Positions 1 through 7,868 of a stretch of DNA of 64,000 nt are shown here, in pieces. Made by a program: the position numbers and the translations under genes. This DNA comes from Saccharothrix violaceirubra. GTDB lineage: Bacteria; Actinomycetota; Actinomycetes; Mycobacteriales; Pseudonocardiaceae. Location: contig NZ_JACHJS010000001.1 of NCBI RefSeq assembly GCF_014203755.1, positions 4,340,001 through 4,404,000 of the forward strand. The letters are read 5' to 3'. Position 1 is the stretch's first letter. Each line of letters starts with the position of its first letter. Under the pieces are notes generated by a model. That model had not been told where the DNA came from. It worked only from the letters and a program-made list of their open reading frames with translations, and searched no databases.

Positions 1-141
1 ACGACCGGAGGGGCCGCGCGGAAACCCTTGTCCTGCCTGGTCAACGGGCACCTCGACACCAACCGGAAACACGCCCGCAACGGACGTGGGGTGCCCGGTG
101 ATCCTCCGATCGTCGGGTTGCCCGTGCTGACCGTCGGCTGA
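1..141 (+). CDS. Possible 3' end of a gene truncated by the window edge
   Basis: Frame 1 is open from the first base to a TGA at 139-141, giving 46 residues that end in GLPVLTVG. About 38 of the 46 codons end in G or C, as expected for a coding frame here. I do not recognise the protein. It would be the C-terminus of a rightward gene upstream of the chitinase. The stretch is short, so chance openness cannot be excluded. Confidence 0.3.
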   Translation, partial: TTGGAARKPLSCLVNGHLDTNRKHARNGRGVPGDPPIVGLPVLTVG

Positions 142-333
142 TTCCATGGGGACGGATCACACCTGGCGGGCGCAGCCGGCGGCATGACCGTTGGGGGCCA
201 GGCTCCGAGGTTCGCGGCTGCCCTCGACCGCCGTCCGGGTGGCTGTATCCGGCGACCGCCGTCCGCCGGTCGGACCTCACCACCGTCCATCTACACCCGC
301 GGGCACCCGTGCCCGCGCAGGAGGAGTCTGGTG

Positions 334-1371
334 ATGAAGGGTTTCACGGCACGGCTCACGGCCGTGTGTCTGGCGGTCGCGTTCGCGGTGACGCCGACCG
401 GCACGGCGTCGGCGGCGGACACCTGCGCGCTCAAGCCGAGGCCGGCGGGCAAGGTGCTCCAGGGGTACTGGGAGAACTGGGACGGCGCGGTCAACGGCGT
501 GCACCCGCCGTTCGGCTGGGTGCCGATCGACGACGCGCGCATCGCGCGGGCCGGCTACAACGTGATCAACGCGGCGTTCCCGGTCATCCGCAACGACGGC
601 ACCGTGCTGTGGGAAGACGGCATGGACAACACGGTGAAGGTGTCCACCCCTGCCCAGATGTGCGCGGCGAAGGAGCAGGGCGCGACGATCCTGATGTCGA
701 TCGGCGGTGCGGCGGCGGGCATCGACCTGAACTCGTCGGCGGTGGCGGACAAGTTCGTCGCCACGGTCGTGCCGATTCTGAAGAAGTACAACTTCGACGG
801 CATCGACATCGACATCGAGACCGGCCTGACCGGTACCGGCAACATCAAGACGCTGTCGGCGTCGCAGAGCAACCTGATCCGGATCATCGACGGCGTGCTC
901 GCCCAGATGCCCGCCGGCTTCGGCCTCACCATGGCCCCTGAAACGGCCTATGTGACCGGCGGCAGCGTGGTGTACGGCTCGATCTGGGGCGCGTACCTGC
1001 CGATCATCAAGAAGTACGCCGACAACGGCCGCCTGTGGTGGCTGAACATGCAGTACTACAACGGCAGCATGTACGGCTGCTCGGGCGACTCGTACCAGGC
1101 GGGCACCGTGCAGGGCTTCACCAAGCAGACCGAGTGCCTGAACAAGGGCCTGAACATCCAGGGCACCACCATCCAGCTGCCCTACGACAAGCAGGTGCCG
1201 GGCCTGCCCGCGCAGCCGGGCGCCGGCGGCGGCCACATGTCGACGTCGCTGGTGGGCCAGGCCTACCGGTCGATCCCGGGCCTCAAGGGCCTGATGACGT
1301 GGTCGATCAACTGGGACGGCTCGCGCAGCTTCTCGTTCGGCAACAACGTGAAGTCCCTCCAGGGCCGCTAG
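334..1371 (+). CDS. Secreted GH18 chitinase
   Basis: The 345-aa protein hydrolyses beta-1,4-N-acetylglucosamine polymers outside the cell. Residues 1-27 form a signal peptide ending in TASA. The family signature DGIDIDIE lies at about residues 155-162, with E162 as the expected proton donor, and the (beta/alpha)8 barrel fills the rest. There is no chitin-binding or FnIII module, so it is a compact single-domain enzyme. I chose ATG 334 over earlier in-frame starts because GAGGAG at 321-326 is well spaced and the signal peptide begins there; GTG 331 is an alternative. A strong terminator follows at 1384-1418. Confidence 0.93.
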   Translation: MKGFTARLTAVCLAVAFAVTPTGTASAADTCALKPRPAGKVLQGYWENWDGAVNGVHPPFGWVPIDDARIARAGYNVINAAFPVIRNDGTVLWEDGMDNTVKVSTPAQMCAAKEQGATILMSIGGAAAGIDLNSSAVADKFVATVVPILKKYNFDGIDIDIETGLTGTGNIKTLSASQSNLIRIIDGVLAQMPAGFGLTMAPETAYVTGGSVVYGSIWGAYLPIIKKYADNGRLWWLNMQYYNGSMYGCSGDSYQAGTVQGFTKQTECLNKGLNIQGTTIQLPYDKQVPGLPAQPGAGGGHMSTSLVGQAYRSIPGLKGLMTWSINWDGSRSFSFGNNVKSLQGR

Positions 1372-1383
1372 CCCACAGCCGAC

Positions 1384-1418
1384 CGAGGTGCCCCCTTCCG
1401 CCGGAAGGGGGCACCTCG
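1384..1418 (+). terminator. Rho-independent-type hairpin after the chitinase
   Basis: A perfect 14-bp stem (CGAGGTGCCCCCTT paired with AAGGGGGCACCTCG) with a 7-nt loop sits 12 nt after the chitinase stop and just before the converging reductase stop. It can serve both strands. There is no clear U-tract, which is usual for actinomycetes. Confidence 0.8.
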
Positions 1419-1427
1419 TCGTATCGC

Positions 1428-2024
1428 CTAGGAAGTCGGGAACAACGCCCGCACATCGTGCCCGCCGAACCACAACCCGATCGCGAACGCCGCCGTGGCC
1501 TCCAACAACTCCGCCCGCTCGAGCCCTCCGGCGAGCACCGGAACACACCCGACCGCACGGACCAGCTCGGCGACCAGATCGAGCGCACGCGACGAGTCGC
1601 CACAGATCGGCACCCCGAGCGGCACCCCGCCGTAGACCGGCGCGGGAATGTCCCACGTACTCACGTGATGCAGGTTGAACGCCTTGACCACGTCCCCGCC
1701 GGAGGCACCCAGCGACCGCGCCTGCCCGACCCGGTCGAGCACGAACCGCCCCGGCACCACCGAGTTGGTGCAGTCGACGACCACCCGTCCGGGCACGTGC
1801 CCCAACACCTCGACGGCGACAGCGGCAGGCACCGCGACAAGCAGAACGTCACCATGCGACCGGGCGTCGGCCAACGACCCACCCGCCGACGCTCCGAGCC
1901 GAACCGCGAGGGCCCGCGCCCGCTCCACGGACCTCCCCCCGATCACCACCTCGTGACCGGCCGCGACCCAACGTGCCCCCAACGCCGCCGCCACACCACC
2001 CGTGCCCAGCACACCGATCCGCAC
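1428..2024 (-). CDS. F420H2:NADP oxidoreductase-like / NADP-binding reductase
   Basis: The 198-aa protein begins VRIGVLGTGGVAAALG, a Rossmann-fold dinucleotide-binding glycine motif, followed by GHEVVIGGRS. This layout is typical of the NADP oxidoreductase, coenzyme F420-dependent family. Such enzymes move hydride between NADP(H) and F420 or reduce small metabolites; the substrate is not evident. I chose GTG at 2024 because GGAAGG lies about 8 nt upstream, whereas the longer open frame has no such signal. It is divergent from a HxlR regulator, a common pairing for redox genes, and probably under its control. Confidence 0.8.
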   Translation of the reverse strand: MRIGVLGTGGVAAALGARWVAAGHEVVIGGRSVERARALAVRLGASAGGSLADARSHGDVLLVAVPAAVAVEVLGHVPGRVVVDCTNSVVPGRFVLDRVGQARSLGASGGDVVKAFNLHHVSTWDIPAPVYGGVPLGVPICGDSSRALDLVAELVRAVGCVPVLAGGLERAELLEATAAFAIGLWFGGHDVRALFPTS

Positions 2025-2072
2025 GACAACCACCTTCCGTGATTCGCTTGGCACGATGGTGACGACCGACGC

Positions 2073-2090
2073 GGACACCAAACGGTGTCC
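2073..2090. promoter_or_regulatory. Inverted repeat, candidate HxlR operator
   Basis: GGACACC-N4-GGTGTCC is a perfect 7-bp inverted repeat between the divergent reductase (starts 2024) and HxlR gene (starts 2106). It lies just upstream of the regulator's ribosome-binding site. HxlR dimers usually bind such short palindromes. The role is inferred from position only. Confidence 0.5.
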
Positions 2091-2105
2091 ACAGCGGAGG
2101 GAACG

Positions 2106-2423
2106 ATGGACTACTTGGCGGACTGCCGCGCACGCCTGGCGTTCGACCTGATGTCGAACACCTGGAACCCCGTAGTGCTGTGGGCACTGCGCACCGGCCC
2201 CCACCGCCCGTCGGCACTACGCCGCCACATAGGCGGCATCCGCCCCAAGGTCCTGACCGAAACACTGCGCCGCCTGGAAAACCACGGCCTGGTGACCAGA
2301 ACCCCCCACCCCGACCGCGTGGAGTACACCCTGACCGCCCTGGGCACCACCCTCCTGCCCCCGATCGCCGCGTTCGGCGAGTGGGCCCACGACCACGGCG
2401 ACGAGGTCACCATCCCCACGTGA
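2106..2423 (+). CDS. HxlR-family transcriptional regulator
   Basis: A 105-aa winged-helix regulator with the family pattern: NTWNPVVLWALR opening the HTH, LRRHIGGIRPKVLTETLRRLE as recognition helix and wing, and YTLTALG near the C-terminus. Cys7 could be a redox or electrophile sensor, as in some HxlR/YodB-type proteins. ATG 2106 is preferred over GTG 2085 because GGAGGGA at 2096-2102 is correctly spaced. It is divergent from the NADP-dependent reductase and an inverted repeat lies between them, so it likely controls that gene and itself. Confidence 0.88.
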   Translation: MDYLADCRARLAFDLMSNTWNPVVLWALRTGPHRPSALRRHIGGIRPKVLTETLRRLENHGLVTRTPHPDRVEYTLTALGTTLLPPIAAFGEWAHDHGDEVTIPT

Positions 2424-2441
2424 CCCGCAGAGCATGTCCCC

Positions 2442-2507
2442 GGTGCCCGAACGCACATTTCACGGTGTCCGAACGCACAACTCGCCGTGCCTGAACGTAT
2501 AACTCGC
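2442..2507. repeat. Three-unit 22-bp tandem repeat (array A)
   Basis: Three adjacent 22-bp units (2442-2463, 2464-2485, 2486-2507) share the core GAACGCACAACTCGC preceded by GTGYCY. Unit 2 matches units in a second array at 24782-24847 exactly or nearly so; units 1 and 3 carry a few substitutions. The array fills the gap between the HxlR gene and the deaminase. It is not a CRISPR because there are no spacers. Confidence 0.85.
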
Positions 2508-2555
2508 GCGTCGAAGCCCGAGCGGAGGACTCGCGACCCGAGCAGGATGGACGAC

Positions 2556-3017
2556 ATGGACAAATGGGTGAAAGAAGCAGTAGCCCTGGCAGAACGCAAC
2601 GTAGCCCGGGGAGGCGGCCCCTTCGCCGCCCTGATCATCCGCGACGACGACCTCCTCGCCACCGGCACGAACCAGGTCACCGCCACCCTGGACCCCACCG
2701 CCCACGCCGAAGTGGTGGCGATCCGCGCGGCCTGCCAAGCCGTCGACGACTTCCGCCTCACCGGCTGCACCCTGATCTCCTCCTGCGAACCCTGCCCCCT
2801 CTGCCTGTCCGCCGCCCTGTGGGCCCGCGTCGACGAAGTCCTGTACGCGGCCGACCGGAACGACGCCGCCGAAGCCGGGTTCGACGACCGCGCCTTCCAC
2901 ACCCTGTTCACCCGCCCCCGCGAAACCTGGCCGCTGTCCGTACGCCGCCACCCCACCACCGACGACAAGGCACCGTTCCAAGCCTGGCTGCACAAGGAGA
3001 ACCGCATCGAGTACTGA
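2556..3017 (+). CDS. Nucleoside/guanine deaminase family enzyme
   Basis: A 153-aa zinc-dependent deaminase of the CMP/dCMP deaminase superfamily. The Zn-binding and proton-shuttle motif THAEVVAI-type is present as TAHAEVVAIR, and the second motif is SCEPCPLCLSA, supplying two cysteines. GGGPFAALI near residue 20 is typical of guanine deaminases and tRNA-adenosine deaminase relatives. It acts on a free purine or pyrimidine base in the cytosol; the exact substrate is unclear. ATG 2556 has AGCAGG 9 nt upstream; ATG 2547 is an alternative. Confidence 0.88.
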   Translation: MDKWVKEAVALAERNVARGGGPFAALIIRDDDLLATGTNQVTATLDPTAHAEVVAIRAACQAVDDFRLTGCTLISSCEPCPLCLSAALWARVDEVLYAADRNDAAEAGFDDRAFHTLFTRPRETWPLSVRRHPTTDDKAPFQAWLHKENRIEY

Positions 3018-3043
3018 AGAACCCGGTGCTAGGGTCCGAACCC

Positions 3044-3673
3044 ATGCGACGAGCCGGGCTCCTGCTCGCGGCCCTGCTCCTCACGGGCTGCACGACCGCC
3101 CTCCCCGGCACGGCCAGGCCCGGCCCCCTGCCCACGCCCACACCGACCTTCGACCTGGCCACCACCGAGAAACGGGTGCGCGCCGCCCGCCTGCCCGACG
3201 CGGACATGCTCGGCGAGGGGTGGCAGCCGGAGGAGGTCCCGTTCGAGGGCGGCGGCGGGTACGCGATCGTGCCGTGCCCGGTCCCCTTGTCGACGGAAGG
3301 CGCGCAATCCACCGCGTGGACGCTGCACCGCTGGACCCGCGCGGAAGGCACCCTGGCCCAGCACATCGTCCCCTACCGCCGACCGGGCGCGGGCGTCGAG
3401 ACGATCGAGGACGCTCGCGCGACGCTGAAGTGCGGCACGTTCCGGTTCGCCGAGCTGACCTACACCGTCCTCGACGAGGTGAAGCTCCCGTCGCTGGGCG
3501 CCGACGCGCAGTTCGCGGTCTGCTACGACCGGGACCCCTGGATCATGTGCACGCTGCTGCTGGTCCGCGCGGACCTGTTGGTCTCCCTCACCCTCTACAC
3601 CACCTCGGAGGAGAAGGGCGCGACCGAACTGGAACGGCTGGGCCGTGTGGCCGCACCACTGCTCGAACCCTGA
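3044..3673 (+). CDS. Secreted lipoprotein of unknown function
   Basis: The 209-aa product starts MRRAGLLLAALLLTGCTT, a lipoprotein signal with lipobox LTGC and lipidated Cys about residue 16. A Pro/Thr-rich linker follows, then a globular domain with few recognisable motifs. It lies 26 nt after the deaminase and may be cotranscribed. Large lipoprotein families of this type in actinomycetes have no defined function, and I do not recognise a domain. The in-frame upstream extension is an overlap with the deaminase and was excluded. Confidence 0.75.
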   Translation: MRRAGLLLAALLLTGCTTALPGTARPGPLPTPTPTFDLATTEKRVRAARLPDADMLGEGWQPEEVPFEGGGGYAIVPCPVPLSTEGAQSTAWTLHRWTRAEGTLAQHIVPYRRPGAGVETIEDARATLKCGTFRFAELTYTVLDEVKLPSLGADAQFAVCYDRDPWIMCTLLLVRADLLVSLTLYTTSEEKGATELERLGRVAAPLLEP

Positions 3674-3713
3674 CCGTGTCGACAGTTCACGCGCCCGATC
3701 GTGTCGAACATTA

Positions 3714-3742
3714 TTGACATGATGTCCGCTCCACTTTACCTT
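3714..3742 (+). promoter_or_regulatory. Predicted sigma70-type promoter
   Basis: TTGACA (3714-3719) and TACCTT (3737-3742) are separated by 17 bp, a good housekeeping-type promoter in an unusually AT-rich short stretch. It lies 24 nt before the start of the small membrane protein/Xre pair and argues against the upstream GTG 3701 as a start. Confidence 0.6.
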
Positions 3743-3766
3743 CGCCCAGGAGAGAGGAGCCGGTTC

Positions 3767-3955
3767 ATGCCGTACGAGGAAAAGGGTCTCCGGGTCTTCC
3801 TGGTGACCGCGGTCGCCGGGTACGCCGGGTACCTGGCCCTCGCCTTCCTCGACGCCGCGCACTTCTGGATCGCGACCGCCATCCGCACCTCGTTCGTCCT
3901 GGCCTCCGTCACCGCCGCCGCGGTGAAGCCGGCCGCCTACCGGAAGGGCCTGTGA
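3767..3955 (+). CDS. Small two-helix membrane protein
   Basis: A 62-residue protein with two hydrophobic segments (about residues 9-27 and 32-52), so probably a hairpin in the cytoplasmic membrane. ATG 3767 is preceded by a strong GGAGAGAGGAG at 3749-3759. Three bases separate its stop from the Xre gene. Pairs of a small membrane protein and a YozG-like Cro/C1 regulator are widespread in Gram-positive bacteria; the membrane partner's role is unknown. Confidence 0.7.
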   Translation: MPYEEKGLRVFLVTAVAGYAGYLALAFLDAAHFWIATAIRTSFVLASVTAAAVKPAAYRKGL

Positions 3956-3958
3956 GCG

Positions 3959-4204
3959 GTGGGCAAGCCGACCCGCGTCACGAACTCGATCCGCGCGCTG
4001 CGGTTCGCACACGACGAGATGACGCAGGCCGAACTCGCCCGCCGCGTCGGCGTCACCCGCCAGACCGTGATCGCCGTCGAGCAGGGCCGCTACTCCCCCT
4101 CGCTGGAGATGGCCTTCCAGATCGCCCGGGTGTTCGGCGTCGGCCTGGACGACGTCTTCCAGTACCGGTCCGACGATCAGGACCCCAGCAGCCCCCGCTC
4201 GTAG
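3959..4204 (+). CDS. Small Xre/Cro-type transcriptional regulator
   Basis: An 81-aa protein that is almost entirely one HTH_3 domain: MTQAELARRVGVTRQTVIAVEQGRYSPSLEMAFQIARVF. It uses GTG and starts 3 nt after the small membrane protein, indicating one operon from the promoter at 3714. Its 3' end overlaps the converging response-regulator gene by 28 bp (4177-4204). By family resemblance it is a compact repressor; targets cannot be seen from the sequence. Confidence 0.85.
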   Translation: MGKPTRVTNSIRALRFAHDEMTQAELARRVGVTRQTVIAVEQGRYSPSLEMAFQIARVFGVGLDDVFQYRSDDQDPSSPRS

Positions 4205-4794
4205 GCCGCGGCGACGGCCGACGCCCGGTCCTTCACGCCGAGCTTGGCGTACACGTGCACGAGGTGCGTCTTCACGGTCGCCTCGCTGATGAACAGCCGG
4301 GTGGCCGCTTCGCGGTTGGTACACCCGCGTGCGATCAGCCCGAGCACCTCGATCTCCCGGTCGCTCAACGGTTCCGCGGCCGGGGACCGCACCTGCCCGA
4401 CCAGCCGCGTGGCCACGGACGGCGACAGCACCGCCTCGCCGCGCGCGGCCGACCGCACCGCCCGGAACAGCTCGTCGCGCGGCGTGTCCTTGAGCAGGTA
4501 GCCGGTCGCGCCCGCCTTGATCGCGGGCAGCACGTCGCTGTCGGTGTCGTACGTGGTCAGCACGAGCACCCGCGCCGGTTCCCCGCGCAGCCGCCCGATC
4601 GCGGTCACGCCGTCCACGCCGGGCATTCGCAGGTCCATCAGCACCACGTCCGGCCGCACGGCCGCGACGACGGCCACCGCCTCCGCGCCGTCCGCCGCCT
4701 CGCCGACCACCTCGATGTCGTCGGCCGCCGACAGCATGCCCCGCAACCCGTCCCGCACCACCGGGTGGTCGTCCACGACCACGACTCTGATCAC
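4177..4794 (-). CDS. NarL/FixJ-family response regulator
   Basis: A 205-aa two-component regulator. The receiver domain has acidic residues at VVDDHP, phospho-acceptor D54 in VLMDLRMPG and lysine in GYLLKDTP. A LuxR-type HTH follows at about 140-205 (LSDREIEVLGLIARGCTNREAA). Start GTG 4794 follows GAGAGGA; the longer frame to 4869 has no ribosome site. It is the last gene of the leftward block ABC ATPase / permease / kinase / regulator and probably senses the stress relieved by that exporter. Confidence 0.93.
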   Translation of the reverse strand: MIRVVVVDDHPVVRDGLRGMLSAADDIEVVGEAADGAEAVAVVAAVRPDVVLMDLRMPGVDGVTAIGRLRGEPARVLVLTTYDTDSDVLPAIKAGATGYLLKDTPRDELFRAVRSAARGEAVLSPSVATRLVGQVRSPAAEPLSDREIEVLGLIARGCTNREAATRLFISEATVKTHLVHVYAKLGVKDRASAVAAAYERGLLGS

Positions 4795-4943
4795 CGTCGC
4801 ATCCTCTCCCGTCAGGACCGCCCGGCCGGCTCCACCCCGGCTCGCCGGGTATCGACTCCCACCGCACACCCCACGACCATCACCGGCTCGCGAGCACCGG
4901 ACAGCTCCCGATCACCGACCGGAGCCGGGACCGCCCACGACCG

Positions 4944-6143
4944 TCACCGGACCACCTCGGCGGGGATCGCCGGCACGGACACGGACACCACGGTGCCCAT
5001 GCCCGCCTCCGACTCCACGACCAGGGCACCCGCGAGCCGCGAAGCCCGCTGCCGCATGCCCACCAACCCGAACCCCGCCGCGTCGGCCGCCGGGTCGAAG
5101 CCGCGACCGTCGTCACGGACGTCGAGCGTCACCACGTCCTCCATGTACGAGAGGGTCAACCCGACCCGCGCCGCACCGGCATGCTTGGCCACATTGGACA
5201 ACGCCTCCTGCGCGGTGCGCAGCAGCGTCACCTCGACCTCGGGGTGCAACGCGCGCGCGTGCCCGGTGCACGACACGGAGGCCGAAACACCGGTCCGCCC
5301 CGCCCAACCGTCCACCACGTCGGACAACGCGCCGGGCAGGTCCGATCCCTCCAACGCCGCCGGGCGCAGGGCGTGCACCGAACGCCGCGCCTCGGCCAGG
5401 TTCTCGCGCGCCAGGGCGATCGCCGTCTCCACGTGCCGCGACGGCGAGTCGACCGCCTGGAGCTGGGTGACGATGCCCGCGAACCCCTGGGCGAGCGTGT
5501 CGTGGATCTCGCGCGCCATCCGCTGCCGCTCGTCGAGCACGCCCGCCTCCCTGGCCTGCACGAGCAGTTGGGCGTGCAGGCCCGCGTTCTCCTCGACGAT
5601 GGCGGCCAGTTCGGCGACCATCTCCTTGCGGCGCTGGGATTGCCGCGACGTCACGTAGCCCAGCAACGAGAACGTCGTCGCCACCGCGGCGAACAACACG
5701 CACAGCGCCGCGTACAACGCGATCGGTCCGGGTTCGGGGGCCGGGAGACCGCCGAACAGGGAGGTCGCCGCGAGCACCGCGTTGACCAGGATGCCGACGA
5801 CCTTCTCCCGGCCGGGCAACACCTCCGTGACGTAGATGTAGCCCGCGAAGGAGAAGAACCCGAACATCTCGTCGCTGATGCCCAGCACGGCGTAGGCGAC
5901 CAGGACGCCCAGGACGAACACCCGCATCAGCCCATGCCGCGCACGCCACCCCGGGTGGAGCGTGAACCACCACAGCATCCACAGCGCGGTGGCGATCGCG
6001 ACACCGGTGAGCAGCAGGCGCTTCCCCACCGGGTCCTGGGTCAGCACGAGGTACACGACCGTCGGCATCGCCAACACCGCGTAGGGGATGGCGTGCCCCG
6101 AGACGTAGAGCCGCCGTTCCCACGCGTCGAGCGAGTCCGACAT
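4944..6143 (-). CDS. Membrane histidine kinase, HisKA_3 type
   Basis: A 399-aa kinase with five or six N-terminal membrane helices (about residues 18-165) and no large extracellular sensor, so it likely senses within or at the membrane. A short coiled region leads to the dimerisation box ERQRMAREIHDTLAQGF with phospho-accepting H214. A HATPase domain follows (EALSNVAKHAG, DDGRGFDP, GFGLVGMRQRA). It is the cognate partner of the NarL-type regulator downstream (149-nt gap) and sits 10 nt after the ABC permease gene, a DesK-like arrangement. Confidence 0.92.
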   Translation of the reverse strand: MSDSLDAWERRLYVSGHAIPYAVLAMPTVVYLVLTQDPVGKRLLLTGVAIATALWMLWWFTLHPGWRARHGLMRVFVLGVLVAYAVLGISDEMFGFFSFAGYIYVTEVLPGREKVVGILVNAVLAATSLFGGLPAPEPGPIALYAALCVLFAAVATTFSLLGYVTSRQSQRRKEMVAELAAIVEENAGLHAQLLVQAREAGVLDERQRMAREIHDTLAQGFAGIVTQLQAVDSPSRHVETAIALARENLAEARRSVHALRPAALEGSDLPGALSDVVDGWAGRTGVSASVSCTGHARALHPEVEVTLLRTAQEALSNVAKHAGAARVGLTLSYMEDVVTLDVRDDGRGFDPAADAAGFGLVGMRQRASRLAGALVVESEAGMGTVVSVSVPAIPAEVVR

Positions 6144-6153
6144 CGCAATCCCC

Positions 6154-6879
6154 TTATTCCCAGCGGAAAGACCGTGCCGCGACGGTACCCGCGAGCACGC
6201 CGATCACGGCTGTGATCCCCGTCTGCACGAGGCTCGGCCCCGTGCCCAGCCACGCGCTCTGGATGGCGCCGACGGCGGGCGGCAGGTGGTCGCCGATGAC
6301 GACCAGCACCTCGGGGAGCATGAACCGGGGCAGGTACACGCCGCCGAAGAACATCACGACCAGGAACAGCACGGTGGCCAGGCCGCCCGCGACCCGCGCG
6401 TTGGGCGCCCACGCCGCGATCAGCAGGCCCAGCGCGGACAACGTCAGCAGGCCGACGAGCAGGACGAGCACGAAGCTCACCGGGTGGCGCGGCAGTTCGA
6501 TCCCGAACACCAGCCGCCCGGTCGCGAGCACGAGCGCGAACGCGGCGGCGCCGGCGATCAGGTTGACCGCGAGCTGGGCCACGAGCAGCCGTCCGGGGTG
6601 GACGGGCGTGGTGGACATCCGCCGCAGCACGCCGTTCTCGCGGTAGCCGGCGACGGTGGCGGGCAGCCGGTTCAGGCCCAGGAACGCCATCGTGATCACG
6701 ACGAGCGAGCCCGCGTAGCTGTCGATGAAGCGCAGGTTCCCGAAGTCGGGCTGGGGTTGGCGCAAGGCCGGGATCGCGCCCAGCACCACCAGCAGCAGGC
6801 TGGGGAACAGGACCGCGAACACCACCGTGGCGGGCTCGCGCAGGAACAGGGTCCACTCGGTCTTGATGATCGTCTTCAC
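6154..6879 (-). CDS. ABC-2 type exporter permease
   Basis: A 241-aa protein with six hydrophobic segments spread along its length and the ABC-2 layout: cytosolic N-terminus (MKTIIKTEWTLFLREP), first helix at about 18-35, and RMSTTPVHPGRLL in the cytoplasmic loop before helix 3. It forms the channel of a drug- or lipid-type exporter with the upstream ATPase. The two genes overlap by 4 nt (6876-6879), implying translational coupling. Confidence 0.9.
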   Translation of the reverse strand: MKTIIKTEWTLFLREPATVVFAVLFPSLLLVVLGAIPALRQPQPDFGNLRFIDSYAGSLVVITMAFLGLNRLPATVAGYRENGVLRRMSTTPVHPGRLLVAQLAVNLIAGAAAFALVLATGRLVFGIELPRHPVSFVLVLLVGLLTLSALGLLIAAWAPNARVAGGLATVLFLVVMFFGGVYLPRFMLPEVLVVIGDHLPPAVGAIQSAWLGTGPSLVQTGITAVIGVLAGTVAARSFRWE

Positions 6880-7793
6880 GGGGTCACTTCCGAGAACGCG
6901 CGGCCGGTGAGGTGGAGGAAGGCGTCGTCGAGGCCGGGTTGGTCCACCCGCAGCTCCGCGGCGACGACCTGGTTGCGGGCCAGCAGGGACGTGACCGCGT
7001 GCAGCAGTTCGCCGGTGCCGGTCACGACCACCCGCCCGCCGTGCTCCTCGACATCGGTCACCTCGGGCAGTGCCCGCAGCAGGTCGGCGTCGAACGCGCC
7101 GACCGGCCGGAACCGCACCCGCTGCCGGGCGTCCACCCGCGACACCAGGCCCGCCGGGGTGTCGACGGCGACGACCCGGCCCTGGTCGATCACGGCGATC
7201 CGGTCGCAGAGGCGTTCGGCCTCCTCCATGAAGTGCGTGACGAGCAGGACGGTCACGCCCGAGGCGCGCACCCGCTCGACCAGGTCCCAGGTCTCGCGCC
7301 GGGCGGCCGGGTCCAGGCCCGTGGTCAGCTCGTCGAGGACGGCGACCCGCGGTCCGCCGACGAGCGCGAGCGCGATGGACACCCGCTGCTTCTGCCCGCC
7401 GGAGAGCTTGCGGTACTCCACGTCGACCCGGTCGGCCAAGCCGAGCCGGTCGAGCAGGGCGTGCCAGTCGACCGGGTCCGGGTAGAACGACGCGTACAGC
7501 GCGAGTGCCTCGCCGACCCTGATCCGCTCGGGCAGCCGGCTCTCCTGGAGCTGGGCGCCGAGCAGCCGTCGGACCTCGACCCGGTCACGCCGGGGGTCGA
7601 GCCCGGCGACCCGGATGGTGCCGGAGTCGGCCGCGCGCAGGCCGCCGACGCACTCGACCGTGGTCGTCTTGCCCGCGCCGTTGGGACCCAGGATCCCGAA
7701 GATCTCGCCTTCGTCCACCGTGAACGACACACCGTCCACGGCGGTCTTGGCCCCGTACCTCTTGACGAGGTCGACAACCTCGATGATCGCCAT
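6876..7793 (-). CDS. ABC exporter ATP-binding protein
   Basis: A 305-aa ATPase of the DrrA/CcmA type. Walker A is GPNGAGKTTT, signature LSGGQKQR, Walker B AVLDELTTGLD (L replacing the usual P), and the switch histidine lies in VTHFMEEAE. The C-terminal extension (DUF4162-like) ends LDDAFLHLTG, characteristic of drug exporters. It energises the ABC-2 permease encoded by the overlapping next gene. The promoter region upstream contains the palindrome at 7849-7868, so a TetR regulator probably represses the operon. Confidence 0.93.
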   Translation of the reverse strand: MAIIEVVDLVKRYGAKTAVDGVSFTVDEGEIFGILGPNGAGKTTTVECVGGLRAADSGTIRVAGLDPRRDRVEVRRLLGAQLQESRLPERIRVGEALALYASFYPDPVDWHALLDRLGLADRVDVEYRKLSGGQKQRVSIALALVGGPRVAVLDELTTGLDPAARRETWDLVERVRASGVTVLLVTHFMEEAERLCDRIAVIDQGRVVAVDTPAGLVSRVDARQRVRFRPVGAFDADLLRALPEVTDVEEHGGRVVVTGTGELLHAVTSLLARNQVVAAELRVDQPGLDDAFLHLTGRAFSEVTP

Positions 7794-7848
7794 GGGTCCA
7801 GACTGGACGGCCGCGCGCCGCCGGGAATCGCACGGTGGACCAGACCCC

Positions 7849-7868
7849 GATCAACCGATCGGTTGATC
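7849..7868. promoter_or_regulatory. Perfect 20-bp palindrome, predicted TetR operator
   Basis: GATCAACCGATCGGTTGATC is fully self-complementary, 55 bp upstream of the ABC ATPase start. It includes the stop codon of the TetR gene itself (7851-7853). Length and symmetry match operators of TetR-family dimers. Confidence 0.75.

Noticed and set aside
41..283. Short minus-strand ORF before the chitinase
   Set aside because: It has Arg/Gly-rich random composition and no ribosome site.
2442..2507. CRISPR interpretation of the 22-bp repeats
   Set aside because: Units are contiguous without spacers, only three per array, and no cas gene is present.
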